Shown in pieces: positions 34,468 through 42,215 of a stretch of 64,000 nt of DNA (position 1 is the first letter of the stretch; the number at the start of each line of letters is the position of its first letter). The translations under genes were made by a program, and so were the position numbers. The notes under the pieces are model-generated. The model saw only the letters and a program-made list of their open reading frames with translations, was not told the DNA's origin and searched no databases. Origin of the DNA: Methylobacterium durans (GTDB lineage Bacteria > Pseudomonadota > Alphaproteobacteria > Rhizobiales > Beijerinckiaceae); NCBI RefSeq assembly GCF_003173715.1, contig NZ_CP029550.1:2728001-2792000 (forward strand), in the 5' to 3' direction.

Positions 34468-35511
34468 ATGGCAGCGGAAACACCAGCGTCCGAGATCGGC
34501 CAGGGCCGCTTCGAGGTCGGGGACGCGTTTCGGCGGTTCGCCGATTTCGTCCCGCTGATGATGTGGCGCGCCGATCCCGAGGGGCACGCGGTCCACCACA
34601 ACGATTGCTGGCTCGAATTCACCGGTCGCAGCGCCGAGGAGGAGATCGGCGACGGCTGGCGGCGCGGTCTGCATCCGGACGATTTCACCCGCCACGCCGC
34701 CCTCGTCGGCGAGGCCTACGCCGCGCGCCGCCCCTTCACCGTCGAGTTCCGCCTGCGCCGCCACGACGGGGCCTACCGCTGGCTCCTCGAGACCGGCCGG
34801 CCGCTCGAGGACGATGCCGGATTCCACGGCTATCTCGGCTCCTGCTTCGACATCACCGACCGCAAGCACGCGGAGGAGCACATCGAGCGGGCGCTCGCCG
34901 AGAAGGAGGCGCTGCTCGCCGAGGTCTACCACCGGGTCCGCAACAACCTGCAGGTGATGGTCAGCCTGATCGGCCTCTACGGCCGGGCCGCGCCGGAGCC
35001 CTGCCGCGGCAGTTTCGAGGCGCTGGGCCAGCGCGTCCGGGCGATCGCGCTGGTGCAGCAGCATCTGCACGAGGCGCCCCACATCGCCTCGATCGACCTG
35101 CGCGAGTACCTGCACCGCCTCGCCTCCGGCCTCGGCCAGCTGCGGCGGGCCGGCCGGATCGGCGTCACGGTCGACGGCAGCGGCACCGGCTACGTCGAGC
35201 CCCGCACCGCCAACGCGCTCGGCATGATCGTCGCCGAGGTGGTGGCCGAGTGCCTCGACGCCACGGCCGAGACGGTGGCCTGCACCATCGCCATCACTAT
35301 CGACGCCGCGGCGGGCGGCCCAGTGAGCCTCAGCATCGCCTCGGGCGCCGGCGAGGCGGCGGAGGCCGGGCGCCCGGACGTGCCGAAGCTCGGGCCGCGC
35401 CTGATCGCCGCCTACGCGGCCCAGGCCGAGATCGCCGTGCGGGGCTCCGCCTCGATGTCGGACCCCCTGGAGCTGCAGCTCCCCGAGACGCGGCTCGGCA
35501 CCGCCTCCTGA
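34468..35511 (+). CDS. PAS-domain histidine kinase of the HisKA_2/HWE class with degenerate ATPase domain
   Basis: 347 aa. A PAS/PAC domain (residues about 20-140: FADFVPLMMWRADPEGH, GYLGSCFDITDRKHAEEH) is followed by a HisKA_2 dimerisation domain with the phospho-acceptor His (LLAEVYHRVRNNLQVMVSLI, about residue 158). The ATP-binding domain lacks the expected N-box Asn (LGMIVAEVVAECLDA instead of a form with NE...NA.KH) and no clear DNGxG G1 box is seen. It may be a phosphotransferase-like or pseudo-kinase. No partner regulator is adjacent. Confidence 0.82.
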   Translation: MAAETPASEIGQGRFEVGDAFRRFADFVPLMMWRADPEGHAVHHNDCWLEFTGRSAEEEIGDGWRRGLHPDDFTRHAALVGEAYAARRPFTVEFRLRRHDGAYRWLLETGRPLEDDAGFHGYLGSCFDITDRKHAEEHIERALAEKEALLAEVYHRVRNNLQVMVSLIGLYGRAAPEPCRGSFEALGQRVRAIALVQQHLHEAPHIASIDLREYLHRLASGLGQLRRAGRIGVTVDGSGTGYVEPRTANALGMIVAEVVAECLDATAETVACTIAITIDAAAGGPVSLSIASGAGEAAEAGRPDVPKLGPRLIAAYAAQAEIAVRGSASMSDPLELQLPETRLGTAS

Positions 35512-35586
35512 AACGGCCGCGCGATTCGCATCCGCCGGCCCGCACCCCTATATCCCGTCCGACGCTGACCTCCCGACCGGCCGCCG

Positions 35587-36009
35587 ATGCTTGCCCCCCT
35601 GCCGACCATCATCGAGAATTTCGAGTTCATGGACGAGTGGGAGGACCGCTACGCCTACGTGATCGAACTCGGCCGCGAGATGCCGCGGCTGCCGCCCGAG
35701 CGCTGCACGGAGGAGAACCGGGTCCACGGCTGCGAGAGCCAGGTCTGGCTCGAATCGCGGCTCGACGAATCCGGTGGCAAGCCGATCCTCACCCTTGAGG
35801 GCGAGAGCGATTCGAGCATCACCCGCGGGCTCGTCGCCCTGATGATCGCGATCTACGCCGGCAAGAGCCCCGAGGAGATCGCCGCGACCGACGGCCTCGA
35901 CGTCTTCCGCCAGCTCGATTTCTCGAACCACATCACCTCGAAGCGGGCCGGCGGCCTGCGCGCCATGAACGAGCGCATCCAGCGGGAAGCCCACAAGCTC
36001 AGCGCCTGA
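35587..36009 (+). CDS. sufE: Cysteine desulfurase sulfur acceptor SufE
   Basis: 140 aa. IIENFEFMDEWEDRYAYVIELGREMPRL and RVHGCESQVWL with the acceptor Cys are diagnostic; also ITRGLVALMIAIYAGKSPEEI and LRAMNERIQREA. It transfers sulfane sulfur from SufS to the SufBCD scaffold for Fe-S cluster assembly. It is encoded away from any suf operon, as is common in Alphaproteobacteria. Spacing of 75 bp from the kinase gene suggests its own promoter or read-through. Confidence 0.95.
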   Translation: MLAPLPTIIENFEFMDEWEDRYAYVIELGREMPRLPPERCTEENRVHGCESQVWLESRLDESGGKPILTLEGESDSSITRGLVALMIAIYAGKSPEEIAATDGLDVFRQLDFSNHITSKRAGGLRAMNERIQREAHKLSA

Positions 36010-36029
36010 GGCCCAGGGTCCGGCCCCCG

Positions 36030-36299
36030 CTATTTCGGCCCGCAGCCGATGCAGATGCCCTTCTGGATCCGGTCGTCCTCCTTCTGCTGCGGCGTCCGCT
36101 CCGTCCGGTCGCCCGAGGTCGTGCCGCCGGCCGCCGCGCCCGGCGGCTTGGTGCGGCCGACCGAGGAGGTGTTGGGCGCCGTGACCGTCGAGGCCGGGCC
36201 GCCGCCGGTCCCGGTCTCGGCCGGGGCCTGAGCAGCGGCGGGCAGGACCGACAGGGCGGCGAGCGTCAGGCCGGCGGCGAGGTGGCGTATCGCGGACAT
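36030..36299 (-). CDS. Small secreted hypothetical protein with C-terminal CxxC
   Basis: 89 aa. A cleavable signal peptide (MSAIRHLAAGLTLAALSVLPAAAQ) precedes a low-complexity Gly/Thr/Pro mature part and ends QQKEDDRIQKGICIGCGPK. The terminal CIGC could bind metal or form a disulfide. The family was not recognised. It lies 50 bp downstream of the M32 peptidase gene on the same strand. Confidence 0.7.
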   Translation of the reverse strand: MSAIRHLAAGLTLAALSVLPAAAQAPAETGTGGGPASTVTAPNTSSVGRTKPPGAAAGGTTSGDRTERTPQQKEDDRIQKGICIGCGPK

Positions 36300-36349
36300 C
36301 GTGGTTCTCCTTCCCCGCCCCAACGCCGCAATGCGGCTCAGGTTCGCCC

Positions 36350-37845
36350 TCACGGCGTACCGAGGTAGCGCGCCTCCAGGTGCCGCCTGAACGAAGAGGT
36401 CCCGAGCGGCGCGCCGGTCGCCTCCTCCAGGATGGCGTCGGTGTCGAGGAGGCTCCCCCGTCCGTGCACCGTCGCCCGCAGCCAGGTCCGCAGCGGCGTG
36501 AAGTCGCCGCGCCCGAGGGCGGGCAAGAGGTCGGGCTCCGCGTCTTCCGCCGCCCGGAACAGCTGGGCCGCCGCCATCGCGCCGAGGGTGTAGGTCGGGA
36601 AGTAGCCCCAGCTTCCGCCCGGCCAGTGGATGTCCTGCAGGCAGCCGAGCCGGTCGTTCGGCACGTGGAGGCCCAGGAGGTCGCGCATCCCGTCGTTGAA
36701 GGCACCCGGCAGGTCCGCCACCGCGAGGTCTCCCGCGATCATCGCGGTCTCCAAGCCGTAGCGGAGCAGGATGTGGGCGGGGTAGGTCATCTCGTCGGCG
36801 TCGACCCGGATGAAGCCCGGCTCCACCCGCGTGTGCAGCCGGTAGAGGTTCTCCGCGTCGAAGGCCGGCCCCGTCCGCCCGAAGGTCTCCCGCAGCAGCG
36901 GCGCGAGCCAGGCGGTGAAGGGGCGCGAGCGGCAGGCCTGCATCTCGACGATGAGCGACTGGCTCTCGTGCAGGCTCATGCCGCGGGCCTCCCCGACCGG
37001 CTGGCTCCGCCACGCCGCCGGCCGGCCCTGCTCGTAGAGGGCGTGCCCCGTCTCGTGCAGCACGCCGAGGAGCGCGCGGGTGACGTCCTCCGCGTCGTAG
37101 CGGGTGGTGATGCGCACGTCGTCCGTGGCGCCGCCGCAGAACGGGTGCAGGCTGACGTCGAGCCGCCCGCGGGCGAAATCGAACCCGACGGCCCCCATCA
37201 GGGCGAGGCCGACCTGCCGCTGCAAGTCGACCGGGAACGGCCCCTCGAGGGGGAGCGGCGCCGGCTCCGCCGCCTGCCGCGCCCGCGCCTGCCCGACGAG
37301 GCCGGGCAGGAAATCCCGCAGCTCCGCGAAGAGCGGGTCGATCCGGGCCTGGCGCATGCCGGGGTCGTAGGCGTCGAGGAGCGCGTCGTAAGGCGTGAGG
37401 CCGAGGCGCTCGCCCTTCGCCCGGCCGATGTCCCGCTGCAGGCGCAGCACCTCGCTGAGCGCGGGCGCGAGCAGCGGGAAATCCGCATCCTGGCGCGCCT
37501 GCCGCCAGATCATCTCGGAGCGCGAGACCGCCCGCGAATTCGCCTCGACGAGGTCGCGCGGCACGGAGGCGGCGTGGAGGTGGGCTCGGCGCATCTCGCG
37601 CAGATTCGCCCGCTGCCAGGGGTCGAGGCCCGCGCCCTCGTCCTCGGCCCCCGCCAGGAGGTCGGCGGTCTCGGGCCCGTCAGGATGTCGTGGGCTAGGC
37701 CCTTCAGGACGGCGAGCTGGTCGGCGCGGCCCTCGGCGGCGCCGTCCGGCATCAGGGTCTGCGCGTCCCAGCCGAGGATCCCGGAGGCGTCGCCGAGGGC
37801 GTGAAGCCGGGCGAAGCGGCGTTCCAGGGCGAGGTAGGCCTGCAT
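36350..37845 (-). pseudogene. M32 family (Taq-type) metallocarboxypeptidase (one frameshift as read)
   Basis: About 498 aa when joined. The zinc motif HETGH is in LGVLHETGHALYEQGRPAAW. Other M32 features are SLHPFCGGATDDVRITTRY, GMSLHESQSLIVEMQ, DEMTYPAHILLRYGLE and GCLQDIHWPGGSWGYFPTYTLG. The N-terminal about 55 residues (ALERRFARLHALGDASGILGWD and AVLKGLAHDIL) are in another frame; one G is missing near 37676-37680. Cytoplasmic peptidase removing C-terminal residues. Confidence 0.92.
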
Positions 37846-38263
37846 GCTGTCTCCTGTGCTGAACCCGGTTCCCGGCCGGGGTCTCCGGGAGCGGCGGGAT
37901 CGTGCCCCACCGCGCGCCCGTCAGGGTTACGCCGCCTCCAGGACCGTGGGTAGAGCGGGGCCGGGCGCCGTCGCCGATTTCGCGGACCATCGGCCGGGCT
38001 TGGCGGGGCGGCCTCAGAAACGGCGCTTTGCGCGGCGACATCTTGAACAGGCGCCGCGTTCCGCCGGATCGACCAACGAGACGGCGGCGGCGCGCCCGGC
38101 GCGACTGTTGTGCGCGCGCATCGCGTCGGATCAATCTCCGGAGACACTGCGTGGTCGGCCTCCTGCCGCGCGGACCTTCGGTGCCGATCCTGTATTCCTG
38201 CCGCGTTCTCCCCGCTCATCCGGCATCCGCCAGGCTGCGACAGGTCTCGAAACCTCCGATCCC
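37846..38263. other. Divergent intergenic region without recognised features
   Basis: A 418-bp GC-rich stretch between the leftward M32 peptidase and the rightward radical SAM pair. Open frames here extend from the first radical SAM gene but lack similarity or codon logic. No clear promoter, hairpin or RNA was seen; CCGGAGAC at 38139-38146 is purine-rich but not next to a start. Confidence 0.5.
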
Positions 38264-39637
38264 ATGCCCGGACCCGATCTTCCCGCGCGGCGCGTCGCCC
38301 TCGTCTGCCTGACCCCACGTCCGGACGCACAGGAACTCGGATCCTTGCGCCTTCCGAGCTTCGGAATCCGGCGCATCCAGGCCGCGCTCCTGAGCGACCC
38401 CGATCTCGCCGACGCGCAGGTCGCCCTGATCGACCGCCGGGAGGACGACGTCGCGGGCTACGTCGAGGAGATCCTGGCCTTCGCGCCCGATCTCGTCGGC
38501 TTCTCGGTCTACGTCTGGTCGGCCCCGACCCTGATCGCGGTGGCGCGCGGCCTGCGCGCGCGCCGTCCCGCCCTCGCCATCGTGTTCGGCGGTCCCTCCG
38601 CCCGCTCGGCCTTCTTCGATCTCGACCCCTACCGCCCGGCGCACGCCTATCTCGACGCCCTCTGCGAGGGCGACGGCGAGGAGATCATCCGGGACATCGC
38701 CAAGCTGCCGGCCTTCTCCCGCGCCGCCTGGGAGAGCGTGCGCGGCCTGACCCTGCCGACCGAGGCAGGCTGGATCCGCACGCCGCCGCGTCCGCAGATC
38801 GCCGCCCTCGACCGGATCGCCTCGCCCTACGCGCACGGTCTGATGCCGCAGGGCGGCGTCGCGTATCTCGAGACGTTCCGCGGCTGCCCGCTCTCCTGCC
38901 GCTTCTGCGAATGGGGCTCGAAGGAGAACACCAAGGCGGCCTTCTCGGCCGACTACATCGCGGCCGAGCTCGACGCCTTCCGCCAACACGAGGCGCCGGC
39001 CGTGTTCCTGCTCGACGCGGGCCTCAACCTGAACATGGGCGCCTTCCGCAACCTGCGGCTCGCCAACCAGCGCTCCGGCTTCCTGAAGGAGGCGCTGTTC
39101 TGGGCCGAGATCTACCCCTCGGTCGTGCGCGACGAGCACCTCGCCTTCATCGAGGAGATCGGCACCGCCTATCTGGGCGTCGGCATGCAGTCGATGGATC
39201 CGGCGGTGCTGCGGCTGCACGACCGCCCCTCGGATTCGCCGCGCTTCGAGGCGGCGGTGCGGGCACTCGCCCGCGTCACCAACATCGAGTTGCAGATCAT
39301 CGCCGTCCTGCCCGGCGACACGCCGGAGGGCTTCCGCCGGACCCTCGATTACGCCCTGTCCCTGCCCGCCAGCGTGCGGGTCTACCACTGCCTCGTCCTG
39401 CCCGACGCCCTGCTGACCCGCAGCCGGCCGGAATGGAGCATCGATTTCGATCCCGTCACCCTCACCATGCGCTCCTGCGCGGGCTGGAGCGAGGAGGCGG
39501 TGGCGCAGGTTCGCGCCGAGCTGCGGGGGCGGGCTCTCGCGGCCGGCGGCAAGGCCGGCGAATTCTGGTGGTCCTTCCCGCGGCAGGAGGAGCGCCCGAG
39601 CCTGCACCGGTCGTGGCGGCAGGCCGCGGCGCGATGA
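38264..39637 (+). CDS. Cobalamin-domain-type radical SAM enzyme of unknown function (first of a paralogous pair)
   Basis: 457 aa. The N-terminal about 130 residues have a B12-binding-like Rossmann fold (LVGFSVYVWSAPTLIAVARG, LAIVFGGPSA) but lack the DxHxxG cobalamin motif. The radical SAM cluster is CPLSCRFCEWG (C208, C212, C215). Other notable motifs are VFLLDAGLNLN, GVGMQSMDPAVLRLHDR, AVLPGDTPEGFRRTLDYAL and RVYHCLVLP. It starts after a fairly long leader. Its stop overlaps the ATG of a clear paralogue. The substrate is unknown; no peptide precursor or sugar genes adjoin. Confidence 0.85.
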   Translation: MPGPDLPARRVALVCLTPRPDAQELGSLRLPSFGIRRIQAALLSDPDLADAQVALIDRREDDVAGYVEEILAFAPDLVGFSVYVWSAPTLIAVARGLRARRPALAIVFGGPSARSAFFDLDPYRPAHAYLDALCEGDGEEIIRDIAKLPAFSRAAWESVRGLTLPTEAGWIRTPPRPQIAALDRIASPYAHGLMPQGGVAYLETFRGCPLSCRFCEWGSKENTKAAFSADYIAAELDAFRQHEAPAVFLLDAGLNLNMGAFRNLRLANQRSGFLKEALFWAEIYPSVVRDEHLAFIEEIGTAYLGVGMQSMDPAVLRLHDRPSDSPRFEAAVRALARVTNIELQIIAVLPGDTPEGFRRTLDYALSLPASVRVYHCLVLPDALLTRSRPEWSIDFDPVTLTMRSCAGWSEEAVAQVRAELRGRALAAGGKAGEFWWSFPRQEERPSLHRSWRQAAAR

Positions 39638-40947
39638 GCGCGCTCCGCACCGGCCGGCGCGTCGCGCTCGTCGCGCAGTATCCGGAGCGCGATCCGGCGA
39701 TGCCGAGCTTCGTGCCGAATCTCGGCCTGCGCATGGTCGAGGCCTCGATCCGCGCAGCGGGATTTCCCGATCTCGCCTGCCGGACCTGGGACCTCGCGGG
39801 GGGCGATGCGGGCACGGTCGCCCGCGAGATCCTGGCCTTCGATCCCGACATCGTCGGCTTCTCGGCCTATCTCTGGTCGCTGCCCTTCCTCTGCCGGGTG
39901 GCAGCGCTGATCAAGCAGGACGATCCGGGGCGCCTCGTCGTGTTCGGCGGGCCCTCCGCGCGCCCGGTGATGTTCGCCAAGCCGCCCTTCTCGGGGTACC
40001 AGGAGGATATCGACGTCCTCGTCATCAACGAGGGCGAGGAGACCTTCCGGGAGATCGTCTCGCTGACGGAGCGCAGGCCGTCCGCCCTCGGCGCCCTGCG
40101 CGGCGTCGCCGTCAAGGAGGAGCAGGGCTGGCGCGAGACGCCCGCCCGCCCGCTCGCCGACCTCGACAGCCTCGCCTCGCCCTACGCCCTCGACCTCGTC
40201 CAGCACGGCGGGCTCGGCGTGCTGCAGACCTACCGGGGCTGCCCCTTCACCTGCTCGTTCTGCGAGTGGGGCACGATGGAATCGCCCAAGCGCGTGCGCG
40301 CGGTCGACCACCTCGACCGGGAATTGCAGGCGATCGCCCGCCACGACGTCTATGCGGCGCTCCTCGTCGATGCCGGGCTCAACCTCAACCGGAACGCCTT
40401 CCTCAACCTCAAGCGCGCCGCTGAGGAGAGCGGCTTCTTCGAGAGGCACGGCCTGATCTGCGAGGTCTATCCGGCGGCGGTGCGCCAGGAGCACCTGGAT
40501 TTCCTCGGCTCGGTCAGCAACGCCTACGTGGGCATCGGCCTGCAGAGCTTCGACAACGCGGTGCTGGCGCATGTCGACCGCACCTATGACGAGCGGCGCT
40601 TCGACGAGACCTTCGGCAAGCTCGACGCCGTGGCGAGCCTCGCCGTCGAGATCATCCTCGGCCTGCCCGGCGACAATCCCGAGACCTTCCGGCGCAATTT
40701 CGAGCGCGCCCGCCGGCTCCCCTGCGCGCTGCGCGTCTATCACTGCGTGGTGCTGCCCTCCGGCCTGATGGTGCGCTCGCCCCCCGAGCACCGGCTCGAT
40801 TACGACCCGGTCACCCTCAAGATGATCTCCTGCACCGGCTGGAGCGAGGCAGCGCTGCAGGCCGAGTGCCGGTTCCTGACGCGGCAGGCCACGCTCGGCG
40901 GCGGCCGGACCGGCGAGTTCTTCTGGACCTTCCCGCCGCCCCGTTGA
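39634..40947 (+). CDS. Cobalamin-domain-type radical SAM enzyme of unknown function (second of a paralogous pair)
   Basis: 437 aa, coupled to the upstream gene by ATGA. It has the same layout: Rossmann-like N-terminus (IVGFSAYLWSLPFLCRVAAL, LVVFGGPSA), radical SAM motif CPFTCSFCEWG (C203, C207, C210), LLVDAGLNLNRN, GIGLQSFDNAVLAHVDR, ILGLPGDNPETFRRNFERA and RVYHCVVLP. There is no DxHxxG motif. Both proteins end with a GGGxxGEFxWxFP-type C-terminus. The shared odd motifs and coupling suggest a heteromeric or sequential pair. It converges with the threonine aldolase gene 19 bp away. Confidence 0.85.
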   Translation: MSALRTGRRVALVAQYPERDPAMPSFVPNLGLRMVEASIRAAGFPDLACRTWDLAGGDAGTVAREILAFDPDIVGFSAYLWSLPFLCRVAALIKQDDPGRLVVFGGPSARPVMFAKPPFSGYQEDIDVLVINEGEETFREIVSLTERRPSALGALRGVAVKEEQGWRETPARPLADLDSLASPYALDLVQHGGLGVLQTYRGCPFTCSFCEWGTMESPKRVRAVDHLDRELQAIARHDVYAALLVDAGLNLNRNAFLNLKRAAEESGFFERHGLICEVYPAAVRQEHLDFLGSVSNAYVGIGLQSFDNAVLAHVDRTYDERRFDETFGKLDAVASLAVEIILGLPGDNPETFRRNFERARRLPCALRVYHCVVLPSGLMVRSPPEHRLDYDPVTLKMISCTGWSEAALQAECRFLTRQATLGGGRTGEFFWTFPPPR

Positions 40948-40966
40948 CCAGATTCGCCGGCGGATC

Positions 40967-42013
40967 CTATCGCCGCTCGGCGAAGCCCTGCGCCACGGCG
41001 CGGATCACCTCGGCCGCCCGCTCCGCGCCCGGCCGGTCGACGTCGAGATGTGTGGTCACGCGGATCTGGAAGGCGCCGATCGCCCGCACCCGCACGTCCT
41101 CGGCGAGGCAGCGCTCCGCGAAGGCCGCCGCCGTGACGCCAAGCCCCTCGACCGAGAAGACCAGGATGTTCGATTGACCCGCCGTCGGGTCGAAGGCGAG
41201 CCCCGGCAGGTCCCGGACCGCCTCGTGGATGAGGCGCAGGTTCGCGTTGTCGGCGGCGAGTTGCTCGATGTGGTGATCGAGGGCGTAGAGCCCGGCCGCC
41301 GCGATCACGCCCGACTGGCGCATGGCGCCGCCGAGCCGGTACTTCCAGCGCCACGCCTCCACCACGAAGTCCTTCGTGCCGCAGAGCACCGCGCCGACCG
41401 GGCAGCCGAGGCCCTTGCTGAGGTCGAGCCAGACGCTGTCGAACCCCTTCGCGTACTCGGCCGCCGGGATGCCGGTGGCGACGACGGCGTTGAGCAGGCG
41501 CGCCCCGTCGATATGGGCCTTCAGGCCCCGGGCATGGGCGATGTCGCGGATGCGGCGCATGTCGGCGAGGTCCCAGACCGAGCCGCCGCTGAAGCTCGTG
41601 GTCTGCTCCACCGAGACCAGGGCCGAACGCGGCGCCGTGCGGGCGGGCGTGCGGATCGCCGCCTCGAACTGCTCCGGCGTGTAGATGCCGGCGGGCGTGC
41701 GCAGCGCCGCCACCGAGACGCCGCCGATCGCCGCCGAACCCGCAGCCTCCGTGTTGTAGATGTGGGACTGGTCGTCGACGATGATCTCGTCGCCGGCCCG
41801 CGTCTGCACCAGGATCGCCACGAGGTTGCACATCGTGCCCGACGGCATGAAGACCCCGTCCTCCTGTCCGAGGAGCGCGGCCACCCGCTCGCACAGGGCC
41901 CGCGTCGTCGGGTCGGAATCCGACTGCTCGTCGCCGACCACGGCGCGGGCCATCGCCTCGCGCATGCCGGGGGTCGGTCGCGTCTGGGTGTCGCTGTAGA
42001 GATCGATCGTCAC
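40967..42013 (-). CDS. ltaE: Low-specificity L-threonine aldolase
   Basis: 348 aa PLP enzyme cleaving threonine/allo-threonine to glycine and acetaldehyde, or a beta-eliminating lyase relative. DLYSDTQTRPTPGMREAMARA, FMPSGTMCNLVAI, VSVEQTTSFSGGSVW, AHIDGARLLNA and the PLP lysine K200 in WLDLSKGLGCPVGAVL are all present, as is GGAMRQSGVIAAAGLYAL. Complete and of normal length. It is divergently arranged from the FAD/Fe-S dehydrogenase at 42216. Confidence 0.92.
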   Translation of the reverse strand: MTIDLYSDTQTRPTPGMREAMARAVVGDEQSDSDPTTRALCERVAALLGQEDGVFMPSGTMCNLVAILVQTRAGDEIIVDDQSHIYNTEAAGSAAIGGVSVAALRTPAGIYTPEQFEAAIRTPARTAPRSALVSVEQTTSFSGGSVWDLADMRRIRDIAHARGLKAHIDGARLLNAVVATGIPAAEYAKGFDSVWLDLSKGLGCPVGAVLCGTKDFVVEAWRWKYRLGGAMRQSGVIAAAGLYALDHHIEQLAADNANLRLIHEAVRDLPGLAFDPTAGQSNILVFSVEGLGVTAAAFAERCLAEDVRVRAIGAFQIRVTTHLDVDRPGAERAAEVIRAVAQGFAERR

Positions 42014-42128
42014 GGGGCTACACTCGTGGTGGCTGTCATCCGATATGCGGTCCCCCGCGCGAGCGGGCGGGCCGACGTCCTAACAAGCGGGCGGCCTGAT
42101 GCCCAGGGTCGCGACGGCGGCTTTAACC

Positions 42129-42158
42129 GAATTGAATTTTGTATTACAAATTCAATTC
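42129..42158. promoter_or_regulatory. Long A/T-rich inverted repeat, probable GntR/FCD operator
   Basis: GAATTGAATTT (42129-42139) and AAATTCAATTC (42148-42158) are perfect 11-bp inverted repeats. Nested in the middle is TTGTATTACAA, itself symmetric (TTGTA-T-TACAA) and close to the operator type of FCD GntR regulators. It lies 58 bp before the dehydrogenase ATG in otherwise GC-rich DNA. The regulator could be the GntR encoded just downstream of the dehydrogenase. Confidence 0.7.
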
Positions 42159-42215
42159 GAGGCAACAAGCCCGCCGGCGTCAGGATCCGGTCCGGCGGGC
42201 ACACGGGAGGATGGG

